The notes beneath the pieces are model-generated. The model did not search any database. It saw nothing but the letters and a program-made list of their open reading frames with translations, and had not been told where the DNA came from. DNA of 64,000 nt from Cyclobacteriaceae bacterium (GTDB lineage: Bacteria; Bacteroidota; Bacteroidia; Cytophagales; Cyclobacteriaceae). Within the stretch, counting starts at the first letter, position 1. Each line of letters starts with the position of its first letter. This document shows positions 52,563 through 60,678 of the stretch, piece after piece. The DNA is taken from contig JAHBUE010000002.1 in NCBI GenBank assembly GCA_019638235.1, forward strand, positions 434,001-498,000, in the 5' to 3' direction. A program made the position numbers and the translations under genes.

Positions 52563-53927
52563 TCAACTGTTCAGCATTAAATCAATTCCTTCTCTTATAA
52601 TAGCTTGCACGTTGTGTTTGGATACATCCACAAACTCGCACAGCGCAAGGTCTTCTTCAATTACTTCGTAGATACCCAATGCTTCCATCTCATCGTAATC
52701 TTCGGCAAGTATTGATTTCAACAAGTAGGTCGGCAAAATATCCATTGGGGTAACCCGCTCTAACACACCGGTTTGAACAAACGCACGAAGTTCGCCACGG
52801 GTATTGCTATCCAACACAAATTCTTTTTTGCCCGTTAAGAACGAGAACAAACCAAACGCACGATGAAAACTCAGTTTGCTTGCCGTTGGCTTAATCCATC
52901 CGAGAAATTCAAAATAGTCGCCTTCGGGAATTACCGATACAACATGATCGAAATGCCCCAGGTATCCATCTTTACCAATGTTTGTACCGGTAAGCACATT
53001 GCCCGAAACAACACGCACGTGCTCTTGTTTAAGATTATTGTTTAAAAACCTGCCTACACAAGCCCCTGAATAAGTCTGATAATATTGCGGCTCCTTCACT
53101 TCCGATCCGGCAACGGCCACTACTTTAGAGGCATCGTAAACTCCGTTAAGGAAAAGTTTGCCAACCTGGATTACACCTGCGGGCGAAATCGTCCAGATTA
53201 TATCTCCTTTGTTAATAGGGTCGAGGTGGTGGATTTGAACACCTACACAGCCTGACGGGTGCGGGCCTGAAAATTTGTTAAGCTCCGCGCCCTTCACTTG
53301 CGAGAACACAGGTGAAATTTCGCGTTCGGAGTGAACGTTTACATGAATAACGCCAGCGGTAAACTTCTTCAGAATGTCAACACCCACCTGGAAAAACTGT
53401 TCCTGTCCTTTAAAAAGGATATTAAAATCCGCGCCAAGCGGGCTTGAATCGAAAGCGGAAATAAAAATTGCCTTTGGCTTTTCGGCCGGGTCGGCAACAA
53501 TCCCAAACGGGCGCTGAACTAAGTTTACCCACACACCACTTTTCAGCAGTTGTTCCTGCGCTTTTTCACGGGTCAGATTGGTAATGTCAGAAACCGAATA
53601 CTTATCGAACTGAACATATTCAACCTGCTTGTCGGCAAGAATTTTTACTTCAAGCAATTTGCGCTTTTCGCCACGTTTTATTTCTACCACCTCGCCACTT
53701 ACGGGGGCGGTGAAAACAATGTTTTCGTGTTTTTTATCATGAAACAGAACAGTACCGGCTTTTACGTTGTCGCCTTGCTGCACAACCACTTTTGGCATAT
53801 AAATGCCATGAAAATCGGTTGGTTTTACTGCAAACGTTTCAGGTTGTTCTATACTGGCAATTTTTGGAGTGGCTTTACCTGCAAGATTGATGTCGAAGCC
53901 CTTCTTTAACCGGATGAATTTGCCCAT
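52563..53927 (-). CDS. nqrA: Na+-translocating NADH:quinone reductase subunit A
   Basis: 454 residues, soluble. RLKKGFDINLAGKATPKIAS opens the protein, then a biotin-carboxyl-carrier-like domain (KVVVQQGDNVKAGTVLFHDK), the NqrA domain (RPFGIVADPAEKPKAIFISA, SGPHPSGCVGVQIHHLDPIN) and the end EVIEEDLALCEFVDVSKHNV. First gene of the operon. The complex couples NADH oxidation by quinone to Na+ export, so a sodium-dependent membrane energetics is implied. Confidence 0.97.
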   Translation of the reverse strand: MGKFIRLKKGFDINLAGKATPKIASIEQPETFAVKPTDFHGIYMPKVVVQQGDNVKAGTVLFHDKKHENIVFTAPVSGEVVEIKRGEKRKLLEVKILADKQVEYVQFDKYSVSDITNLTREKAQEQLLKSGVWVNLVQRPFGIVADPAEKPKAIFISAFDSSPLGADFNILFKGQEQFFQVGVDILKKFTAGVIHVNVHSEREISPVFSQVKGAELNKFSGPHPSGCVGVQIHHLDPINKGDIIWTISPAGVIQVGKLFLNGVYDASKVVAVAGSEVKEPQYYQTYSGACVGRFLNNNLKQEHVRVVSGNVLTGTNIGKDGYLGHFDHVVSVIPEGDYFEFLGWIKPTASKLSFHRAFGLFSFLTGKKEFVLDSNTRGELRAFVQTGVLERVTPMDILPTYLLKSILAEDYDEMEALGIYEVIEEDLALCEFVDVSKHNVQAIIREGIDLMLNS

Positions 53928-53959
53928 GCGCTGCGTGATAGTTTTGATTTGACCGGTGG

Positions 53960-53967
53960 CAAAAATA
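53960..53967 (-). promoter_or_regulatory. Candidate nqr operon promoter (-7 element)
   Basis: On the minus strand TATTTTTG matches TAnnTTTG and lies 33 bases before the nqrA ATG, the same distance as at mraZ (31). No clear -33 TTG. Confidence 0.45.
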
Positions 53968-54050
53968 GTGATAAATACGATATTAAAAAGGCTTTCGCGT
54001 GCTGGAAGACCTGATTTTCGGCAGTAAAAAATGTGATTAACTCTCCCCTG

Positions 54051-54752
54051 TTACCGGGTTGTTTTTCGCATCGAAACAATCCTGGAAAAAGCGAGCCGCA
54101 CCACCTCGTCCACCTGCTCATCAACGGTAATATGGGTGGTGTCAATCACAATGGCGTCATCGGCCTGGCGCAGCGGGCTTTCGGCACGGGTGGTGTCTAT
54201 CAGGTCGCGCTTTTTAATGTTCTCTATCACGTCATCCAGGTCAACAAGCCGGTTTTGTTCCAGCCACTCGCGCTGCCTGCGGTATGCACGCACCTGCATA
54301 TCGGCCATCATGAATAGTTTAAGTTCGGCCTCTGGAAAAACAACGGTGCCAATGTCGCGGCCATCCATTACAATGCCTTTTTCCTTGCCCAACTTGCGCT
54401 GTTGCGCAACCATAGCTTCGCGCACTTCTTTAATGGTGCTCACCGGGCTTACCTGCTCCGACACGCGCAACTGGCGGATTTCTTCTTCCACGCTCAAGCC
54501 GTTCAGAAATGTTTCGGTTGCACCTTTGGCATTTATTTTAAACGAAATGTTGATTTGCTGCAACGCACGGCTTATTTCTTTTGGATTGGTGAGCGCCACA
54601 TGATGATTGAGAAAGTACAGGGTTACAGCCCGGTACATAGCCCCGGAGTCGATATAGCGGTAGCCTAAAACCTTTGCAGCCTCCTTAGCCGTAGTGCTTT
54701 TTCCACAGGCCGAGTATCCGTCTATCGCGATAACAATCTTAGTCAGGTTCAT
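54051..54752 (-). CDS. cmk: Cytidylate kinase
   Basis: 233 residues from the ATG at 54752, which overlaps the stop of the small lipoprotein gene (TGATG); the longer frame to 54773 is therefore rejected. P-loop IDGYSACGKSTTAKEA (10-25), IDSGAMYRAVTLYFLNH, MDGRDIGTVVFPEAELKLFM and REWLEQNRLVDLDD with DTTRAESPL are the CMP-kinase signatures. Phosphorylates CMP and dCMP in nucleotide salvage. The preceding nqr operon runs the same way 123 bases further on, with its own promoter. Confidence 0.97.
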   Translation of the reverse strand: MNLTKIVIAIDGYSACGKSTTAKEAAKVLGYRYIDSGAMYRAVTLYFLNHHVALTNPKEISRALQQINISFKINAKGATETFLNGLSVEEEIRQLRVSEQVSPVSTIKEVREAMVAQQRKLGKEKGIVMDGRDIGTVVFPEAELKLFMMADMQVRAYRRQREWLEQNRLVDLDDVIENIKKRDLIDTTRAESPLRQADDAIVIDTTHITVDEQVDEVVRLAFSRIVSMRKTTR

Positions 54753-54895
54753 CAGCAATCTTTTTGCGGACATGGAATGGGTTTGCCGGGCTTTAATCGC
54801 TTATGTTTTTTTTGCGATGCGCAATCGGTAAACAACAAGGCGGCCAACATGATTAAAACAAGGGAAATTCGCTTTATCGAAACAGCACTTTTCAT
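54752..54895 (-). CDS. Small lipoprotein translationally coupled to cmk
   Basis: 47 residues. Signal MKSAVSIKRISLVLIMLAAL followed by LFTDC as a likely lipobox, then a basic, Pro/Lys-rich tail (ASQKKHKRLKPGKPIPCPQK, DC). The tail type 'KRLKPGKPIPCPxKDC' looks like a conserved peptide rather than random sequence. Its TGA overlaps the cmk ATG by one base, which supports translation. Too short for usual gene finders. Function unknown. Confidence 0.65.
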   Translation of the reverse strand: MKSAVSIKRISLVLIMLAALLFTDCASQKKHKRLKPGKPIPCPQKDC

Positions 54896-55045
54896 GGCAG
54901 CAAGTTAGAACGAAAAGGGAATTTTACCTCACCCCCAACAGAGATTTGAATCATTTCAGAAGCCTCTCTTCCCGCCACGAAGGCACAAAGGCACTAAAAA
55001 TATATTTGATTGCCTTCTGCCATAAGCACGGGCTCCGGAAAAAAC

Positions 55046-55179
55046 TACAAGCCATCTCAAAAATCATATAGAACAAATTTGTCATTCCGGGCTTGACCCG
55101 GAATCTGTTTTTTTTTGGCTTTTTTACGGGATCGCGGATCAAGTCCGCGATGACAACCTGATTTTTGAGATGGCTTGTA
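55046..55179. mobile_element. MITE-like element with 19-bp inverted ends and TA flanks
   Basis: Perfect terminal inverted repeats CAAGCCATCTCAAAAATCA (55048-55066) and its complement (55159-55177), each preceded or followed by TA, as expected for IS630/Tc1-type target duplication. Inside are two further hairpins: ATTCCGGG-CTTGA-CCCGGAAT (55084-55104) and ATCGCGGA-TCAAG-TCCGCGAT (55131-55151), with GTCAT/ATGAC inverted around them. 134 bases, no coding capacity, so nonautonomous. Confidence 0.75.
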
Positions 55180-55209
55180 ACATTTTCTTTGTGCCTTATG
55201 CTGAAGGCA

Positions 55210-55228
55210 TCACTGCGTGAGTGGCGAA
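55210..55228. repeat. REP-like palindrome, partial second copy
   Basis: TCACTGCGTGAGTGGCGAA is identical to 12684-12702. The left stem half is altered here (GGCATCAC instead of GCCACTCAC), so this copy folds less well. Confidence 0.65.
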
Positions 55229-55318
55229 GATTACATAACATAGGCTACAACAAAACACCGTTTTTTGCGTAACAACCTATATCGTTTTAATTTGACTAAA
55301 CTTTTAACGTTACCCGAT

Positions 55319-55585
55319 ATGGCAGAACAAGAAGGCAAGGCAGAAAAGTTGTTTCACAGCTTTGGCAAAAAGGTAGATAAGTTCTTAGAAGAACTTAATG
55401 AAGCAGGCGACAAACTCAATAAGGAGTTTGAAGAGAAATACGAAGACCTGAAACAGGCCGCTGAAAAACTAAAAAACCAGGCCGAAAACAAAGACCGCTG
55501 GAAGGAAGTGGAAGCAAGCCTGAAAAAAGCGGGCAAAGAACTGGAAAATGCCGTGAAGGCTGCGTTTAAGAAGAAGAAGGATTAA
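55319..55585 (+). CDS. Small charged helical protein
   Basis: 88 residues from the ATG at 55319 (MAEQEGKAEKLFHSFGKKVD); a TTG at 55265 in frame would add an unlikely N-terminus. Over a third of residues are Lys or Glu in heptad-like order (FLEELNEAGDKLNKEFEEKY, LKQAAEKLKNQAENKDRWKE), predicting one long amphipathic helix or a helical hairpin with a basic end (AFKKKKD). Possibly a membrane- or DNA-associated accessory protein, but nothing identifies it. Confidence 0.65.
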   Translation: MAEQEGKAEKLFHSFGKKVDKFLEELNEAGDKLNKEFEEKYEDLKQAAEKLKNQAENKDRWKEVEASLKKAGKELENAVKAAFKKKKD

Positions 55586-55711
55586 CCATCCAACCGCTAT
55601 AAACGCAATCGAAAGAGTGTCAGCGTTTCTTGTGTAAAAAGTTGTGGGTTCTTTTCCAACCTTTTGCGCCTATGCCGTGTCTAAGTGGTTAAGAACAAAA
55701 AATACAAGACC

Positions 55712-56944
55712 ATGAAGCCGTTTAAAAGATTAATACTGATTCTACCGTTGGTTATTTTGTTTGCCTGCCACGATAGCGGGGTTGAGCCTGATAATGCGCC
55801 CAACCTGAGAACGCTCTCAGCTGCTGAGGTACAGGTGTCGCAAGGCGCAAACAATTTTGCCTTTAACCTGTTCAGGAAGCTACCCTCCGACCCCACCGAT
55901 AATTCATTTATTTCACCGCTTAGTGTTAGCATAGCGCTGGGTATGGTGCTGAATGGTGCGGATGACGAAGTGCGCCAGAGCATTCTTAACACCATTGATT
56001 TCGGAGATTTAACTGTCAACGAAGTGAATGAAGGATTCAAAGACCTTACCAACCTTCTTTTGTCTATGGACAGGAAGGTCAACTTTGGCCTGGCCAATTC
56101 GGTGTGGTATGAAAATACGTTAACTGTTAATCCTCCTTTCGCTTCTGTAATTGAAAATTATTACGATGGCAAAATACAGGGTCTTGATTTTACAAATTCT
56201 GCCTCAAAAGATGTTATCAACAAGTGGGTGGAAAGTAAAACCAACAACCGTATTAAAAATCTTATTGGCCAAATAGACCCGGATGAGATAATGTTTCTGG
56301 TGAACGCCATTTACTTTAAAGGCGACTGGATGCACAAGTTCGATAAATCCAGAACAAAAAAGGCTCTGTTCACTACGTTGAACGGAACAACCACAGAGGT
56401 TGACATGATGTTCTCGAAAGGAGTAACTATGAAGTACAAATCCACACAGGATTTTCAACTGGCCGACATACCCTATGGCAACGGGCAATTCAGGTTTACT
56501 ATACTAATGCCAACTGATTATTCAGGAATAACTTCACTAACCAAAACGCTTAACGCGCAAACCCTCAACAACGTAATTAATGAAGCTGATTCAATCAGTA
56601 TTGAACTTGAACTGCCTAAGTTTAAAATGACCTGGAAGGATGACCTCAAATCATCGCTTGAACAATTGGGAATGGAAACGCAGGGCTTCCCATTGCTGTT
56701 TGTGGAGCAACTGCCCCCCATCGAGGTTAGCCGTGTTATTCATCAATCCTTTTTAGAGGTAAATGAAGAAGGTTCGGAAGCGGCTGCGGCAACAGCTATC
56801 GGCATGGTAACCACCACTGCCGGGCCATCCATCCCCACAAAAATCACTATTGACAAACCCTTTCTGTTTATGATTCGCGAAAAGCACACCGGGGCAATCC
56901 TGTTTCTCGGACAATTAACAAACCCGGCAGCGTTGCAGCAATAA
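55712..56944 (+). CDS. Lipoprotein serpin (inhibitory type)
   Basis: 410 residues from the ATG at 55712. The signal ends in VILFAC, so Cys19 is a likely lipidation site and the protein should be anchored in the outer membrane. A full serpin fold follows (NNFAFNLFRKLPSDPTDNSF, ISPLSVSIALGMVLNGADDE, FLVNAIYFKGDWMHKFDKSR). The hinge of the reactive loop, EEGSEAAAATAIG, has the small residues at P12-P9 that permit loop insertion, so it should be an inhibitory serpin. The end DKPFLFMIREKHTGAILFLG is the serpin signature. Likely target: serine or cysteine proteases at the cell surface, unproven. A terminator follows. Confidence 0.93.
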   Translation: MKPFKRLILILPLVILFACHDSGVEPDNAPNLRTLSAAEVQVSQGANNFAFNLFRKLPSDPTDNSFISPLSVSIALGMVLNGADDEVRQSILNTIDFGDLTVNEVNEGFKDLTNLLLSMDRKVNFGLANSVWYENTLTVNPPFASVIENYYDGKIQGLDFTNSASKDVINKWVESKTNNRIKNLIGQIDPDEIMFLVNAIYFKGDWMHKFDKSRTKKALFTTLNGTTTEVDMMFSKGVTMKYKSTQDFQLADIPYGNGQFRFTILMPTDYSGITSLTKTLNAQTLNNVINEADSISIELELPKFKMTWKDDLKSSLEQLGMETQGFPLLFVEQLPPIEVSRVIHQSFLEVNEEGSEAAAATAIGMVTTTAGPSIPTKITIDKPFLFMIREKHTGAILFLGQLTNPAALQQ

Positions 56945-56954
56945 ATTGATTCCA

Positions 56955-57000
56955 TAACCCGTCAGACCACTTAGTGCAGTCTGACGGGTTATTATTTTTT
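56955..57000 (+). terminator. Terminator after the serpin gene
   Basis: AACCCGTCAGAC (56956-56967) and GTCTGACGGGTT (56979-56990), an 11-base loop, then ATTATTTTTT. It lies between convergent serpin and CBS genes; the T-run favours the plus strand. Confidence 0.88.
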
Positions 57001-57466
57001 ACCAGGTTGTCTGGTTTATATTTTTTGCTGCCTTTAAAATATCCCTGCGACTAACCTGCCCGATGAGCACACCATTTTCAAGAATGGGCAAACGCCTTAC
57101 CGGGCTGTTGAGAAATTCAGTAGCCGCCTCCACCACATTGCTATCGGAGGAAAGCGTTTTTACCTGAGCCGTCATATAATCCGAAACTTTGCGATCGGAC
57201 GCAGGTAAATTATGATACGCCTGGTCAACAATAATGCGGAGGCAATCTTTTTCTGAAATAATTCCCACCAGCTTACGGTCTTTATCCAGCACCGGGGCAC
57301 CGGATATTCCTTTATTAATGATAACATCAATTACTTCCTGAATGGTCTGGTCGGGGCTGAACATGATGAGGTTACCTGCACCCACCATGTATTTCGTTAC
57401 CGGTTCATATTTTGTCTGACCAGCTTCAAGTTCTTCTTTGGATTTCATTACAGGCTTAAAATTCAT
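56999..57466 (-). CDS. CBS-pair protein
   Basis: 155 residues consisting of two CBS motifs after a 25-residue lead: MFSPDQTIQEVIDVIINKGI with SGAPVLDKDRKLVGIISEKD, and VSDYMTAQVKTLSSDSNVVE with RRLPILENGVLIGQVSRRDI. Such Bateman modules bind adenosine nucleotides and regulate partner proteins; no partner domain is fused here. The gene converges on the serpin. Confidence 0.9.
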   Translation of the reverse strand: MNFKPVMKSKEELEAGQTKYEPVTKYMVGAGNLIMFSPDQTIQEVIDVIINKGISGAPVLDKDRKLVGIISEKDCLRIIVDQAYHNLPASDRKVSDYMTAQVKTLSSDSNVVEAATEFLNSPVRRLPILENGVLIGQVSRRDILKAAKNINQTTW

Positions 57467-57728
57467 AGCGCTTAAATTTGGGTTTGGGGTTAGTTTTGTT
57501 GCAATACAGCCTAAAAACGAACTTTTTACTCCGCATGGGCTTTTTTGCGTTTGATGAATGTACGAAAAAAATCTAAAAACAATATCGCTCTCCTGTTTAA
57601 TCGACTTCCCCTCCTGACGATGCTGTCTGGATTTCTAAAAGATTCTGACAATACTGCCTGATACCCTGACAATCGTCAGGTACTGATTTCGATAATCGTA
57701 TTAGTTTCGGACAATTAAACTTACCGTC

Positions 57729-58139
57729 ATGGGAAAAAACATTACTGCCATTTTGTTAGCCGGCTTCCTGGTGCTGATTGTCAGCATGGGTTTGCTCTAT
57801 ATTGCTATTTTCTTTTTTCCACACCTGATGGAAGAATATTACAATTCGGTATTTCGTGCCTCGTCATTTGAAACCGACTGGCTATTTTATGCGCACCCCT
57901 TTGTTCTTAGTACGGCATTGAAATGGTTTTGGGAACGCTACAAAGATTTGTTTACCGGTAGCGCATGGCTTCGCGCACTTGAAGTGGCTATTGTTTATGG
58001 TGTAGTGGCTATGGTGCCGGTGCTTTGGCTAACCTTCAGCGCCATTGATATTTCTTTCTTTATGATTTTTACGTGGTTGCTCTACGGCATCATCCAGGCA
58101 TTTATTGCCGGAACGGTATTTGCGAAATTATCAATTTAA
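57729..58139 (+). CDS. Four-helix membrane protein, unknown function
   Basis: 136 residues with membrane segments near 5-30, 50-65, 84-103 and 107-130 (ITAILLAGFLVLIVSMGLLY, VAIVYGVVAMVPVLWLTFSA, FFMIFTWLLYGIIQAFIAGT). No motif recognised beyond the topology. Its last nine bases overlap the end of the histidine-kinase gene on the other strand. The 262 bases upstream contain a short palindrome CCTGACAATCGTCAGG near 57665-57680. Confidence 0.7.
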   Translation: MGKNITAILLAGFLVLIVSMGLLYIAIFFFPHLMEEYYNSVFRASSFETDWLFYAHPFVLSTALKWFWERYKDLFTGSAWLRALEVAIVYGVVAMVPVLWLTFSAIDISFFMIFTWLLYGIIQAFIAGTVFAKLSI

Positions 58140-59846
58140 CTTTATTTCAGGTATTTCAAAATTTACCGTAGTGCCAAGGCCTTCTTCCGATTCAATGGCC
58201 ATAGAGCCTTTTAATTTATTTAATGCTTCTTTTACAATGTACAGCCCCAGGCCGCTGCCTGCGCCTTCATCGGTAGCACGATAAAACATTTTTCCCAACT
58301 GCGAGAGGTGCTTCTTCTCAATGCCTTTACCGTTATCCTGTATGGTTAGCTTCACGCGATGGCGGTCAATACGTGCATTTACTTTTACAACAGGGTCTTT
58401 ACCATTCTTATAACGAATGGCGTTGGAGATAACATTGTTCAGGATAACTTTCAACCGCCACTTATCGCTATAAAAAGGTTCGTGCTGGTCTACGTTAATC
58501 ACTTTCTCTACCTGTTTTCCATTCAGGTTAGCGTAATCTACCTGTTCAAAGGCTTCTTCAATCAAGGTTTTGAATTGAACAGGCTCGCGCTTTACTTCCA
58601 ACCGGGCATTGCGCGATTGATCCAGTATCTCCCGGATAAAATGATCTTGCTGGCGGGCGCTCTTCTCCATCATATCTAAGTACATGGTTTTCACGTTGGC
58701 GCTGGAGTCGGTTTTTGCCAGGTTAACCAAACCAAGTATGGAGGCAATGGGTGCGCGTAAATCGTGCGAAACGCTATACACAAAATTATCCAGCTCGGTA
58801 TTGCGTTTTACAAGTTCTTCGTTTGTACTCTGTAATTTGTTTTGCGCCTCCTGGCGATGCTGAATTTCACCTTCCAGTTCTTTTGTGCGATGCTGCACGG
58901 CCGCTTCTAAGTTCTCACTAAGTTTTTCTAACGCTTGCTGCGCTTGCTGTCGCTCACGCACGGCAGCCGATAACACAAGTGTTGAAACAGAAATCACAAC
59001 AACATAAACCTGCAATAGCGCAATCGAGTCCGCTTCCAGTTCCGGCAGGTAAAATGGCCCGGCCTGCTGACTGGTAAAATAAATCGCAGCTAATGACGCC
59101 ACCATATACCCGGCTATCGCCACCACCACTTCAAAACGAAACGCCATCCACAACAGAAAAGGAATAGCCACAAAGGCCATAGCATAAGGCGCCACCTGCG
59201 CTAATGATTCCAACCGTAGTAAAAAGAAAACCGCACTGCAACTCACCGGGAATAGTATCATCTCCACCATCCGAAGCAGCGAAGGTTTTGTCCACTCACC
59301 GGGCAACGCCAATAACAACGGGCAGAACAATAAAATACCCACCACGTTGCGCATCCACAAGGTGATTAACGCGCTCGCCCATTCGGGTGATGCCAACACA
59401 CCGGACATAGTTAGTGCCAGCACCGTGCCCCCTGTACTAATCCACGAAATCAATAACGTAATAAACAGGAACTGGAATATATGAATGGCTTTTGCAAACG
59501 GATAGGTGCTCTTCACCAACCTTCCGAATAAATATTCGCCTGCAATTGCCTCCAGTACAGCCGAAACCGTAATGATGGAAGTAACGGCCATCAGCATTTG
59601 AACCGAGTCGACAGAACCGAACCAGGCGCTCTTTACAATTATAATCAGCGAGCCGATGGCAATACCCGGCCATACTTTTCTGCCTTTTAATATCACCATA
59701 GCCAGCGCAATGCCGGCAGGCGGCCAAAATGGTAATGCCTGTATGCTTTCAAAAGAAAGCAAAAAGCCTGTTTCGGCAGCAACATAATACATCAGGGCGA
59801 CCAACAGCACGTTGAAGTCGGCCGAGCGGGTTAGGTGCAATTTCAT
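58131..59846 (-). CDS. MASE1 sensor histidine kinase
   Basis: 571 residues. About 300 residues of eight membrane segments form a MASE1 sensor (GFLLSFESIQALPFWPPAGI, the WPPAGIALA motif, near 28-48). A coiled coil follows at 295-350. The HisKA H-box SVSHDLRAPIASI places the phosphorylated His at 361, and the ATPase domain has the N box NVISNAIRYKNG, G1 QDNGKGIE and G2 GSGLGLYIVKEAL. The signal sensed is unknown. No response regulator gene lies adjacent, so it is an orphan kinase. Confidence 0.93.
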   Translation of the reverse strand: MKLHLTRSADFNVLLVALMYYVAAETGFLLSFESIQALPFWPPAGIALAMVILKGRKVWPGIAIGSLIIIVKSAWFGSVDSVQMLMAVTSIITVSAVLEAIAGEYLFGRLVKSTYPFAKAIHIFQFLFITLLISWISTGGTVLALTMSGVLASPEWASALITLWMRNVVGILLFCPLLLALPGEWTKPSLLRMVEMILFPVSCSAVFFLLRLESLAQVAPYAMAFVAIPFLLWMAFRFEVVVAIAGYMVASLAAIYFTSQQAGPFYLPELEADSIALLQVYVVVISVSTLVLSAAVRERQQAQQALEKLSENLEAAVQHRTKELEGEIQHRQEAQNKLQSTNEELVKRNTELDNFVYSVSHDLRAPIASILGLVNLAKTDSSANVKTMYLDMMEKSARQQDHFIREILDQSRNARLEVKREPVQFKTLIEEAFEQVDYANLNGKQVEKVINVDQHEPFYSDKWRLKVILNNVISNAIRYKNGKDPVVKVNARIDRHRVKLTIQDNGKGIEKKHLSQLGKMFYRATDEGAGSGLGLYIVKEALNKLKGSMAIESEEGLGTTVNFEIPEIKLN

Positions 59847-60048
59847 AAAAGGCCGTTTTTCCAGCTTACATACTTAATTAAAAAATATGACAAATCTCTT
59901 AAATTAACACGTATTGCCTGTCGGGGCGATGAATGGTTAATAGCTTCGTTAACAGGCATATAGATTATAGTGCTTATTGCGTTAAATGAAATAAAAATAC
60001 CCAATAACAGGTTTTTGATGAGCCGCTATCCCTTTGTATTTTTAGACC

Positions 60049-60585
60049 ATGAGAACGTTACCCATATTTTTCATGCTGCTGGCTTCAATGGCGCTGGCGC
60101 AACCCACCACCTTCGGAAATTTTAAAGTTGAAGACCAGGAAATCATTTACCAGAAGGTGTTTACGGAAGAAGGTATTACTGCCGCCAAACTTTCGGAATA
60201 CTATCAAAAACAAGATTACATCTCAAACATAAAGCCTACCGAAACCGGTATCTCGTTCAACATGAACGATGTAATTGTCGATTATAAAAAATTTCAGTTC
60301 AGCCAGGTAGGAACACCACCCATTATTCAAACCGGCAGGTATAGCAGCAACGTAACGGTTGATGTTCGCGATGGCCGTTACCGCGTAACTGTTCAAAACA
60401 TTCAACTAACGGGCAACATCGGGTACAAAATTATTACCGAGAGAGAAAGCCTGACGAGTTACTCTACAAAAAACAGCGGCACGCTGCTCCACCCCGATTG
60501 GTGTAAACCCAATATGCTTGGCCTGCTCGACCAGGCGTTTACCGATAAACTTCAGTTTGTTAACAAAGACGGGGGAGATTGGTGA
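60049..60585 (+). CDS. Secreted DUF4468-like protein
   Basis: 178 residues. Signal peptide MRTLPIFFMLLASMALAQ. The mature part pairs a helix with several strands: NFKVEDQEIIYQKVFTEEGI, later TGRYSSNVTVDVRDGRYRVT and QNIQLTG, then a C-terminal helix with DQAFTDKL. This 'IIYQKVF..E......' followed by 'V.V..GRYR....' order is that of Bacteroidota DUF4468/TBP-like-fold secreted proteins. Function unknown. Ends seven bases before a nested palindrome. Confidence 0.7.
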   Translation: MRTLPIFFMLLASMALAQPTTFGNFKVEDQEIIYQKVFTEEGITAAKLSEYYQKQDYISNIKPTETGISFNMNDVIVDYKKFQFSQVGTPPIIQTGRYSSNVTVDVRDGRYRVTVQNIQLTGNIGYKIITERESLTSYSTKNSGTLLHPDWCKPNMLGLLDQAFTDKLQFVNKDGGDW

Positions 60586-60591
60586 GTTAGA

Positions 60592-60675
60592 GCATCTCTA
60601 AAAACCTTGCTTTTAATAACCTCAACCCCGTTCCTTCTCCTTTTGGAGAAGGGCACAAGGAGTTTTTAGAGATGC
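60592..60675. repeat. Nested palindrome, MITE-like or bidirectional terminator
   Basis: Outer arms GCATCTCTAAAAAC (60592-60605) and GTTTTTAGAGATGC (60662-60675), extended by CCTTG/CAAGG with a 2-base bulge. An inner hairpin CCTTCTCC-TTTT-GGAGAAGG lies at 60633-60652. It sits between convergent genes. The architecture (outer inverted ends, inner hairpin) is like the element at 55046-55179 although the sequence differs. Confidence 0.6.
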
Positions 60676-60678
60676 CTG

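Larger units (their letters stand above)
54896..55318. other. Repeat-rich gap
   Basis: Holds a MITE-like element (55046-55179) and one REP-like half (55210-55228). A further inverted pair, AAGGCACAAAG near 54982-54993 and CTTTGTGCCTT near 55188-55198, brackets the MITE. No coding sequence seen. Confidence 0.6.

Noticed and set aside
57593..57720. Repeated CTGAC/GTCAG words before the four-helix membrane protein gene
   Set aside because: Only short and irregular; apart from the CCTGACAATCGTCAGG palindrome there is no consistent spacing to support an operator.
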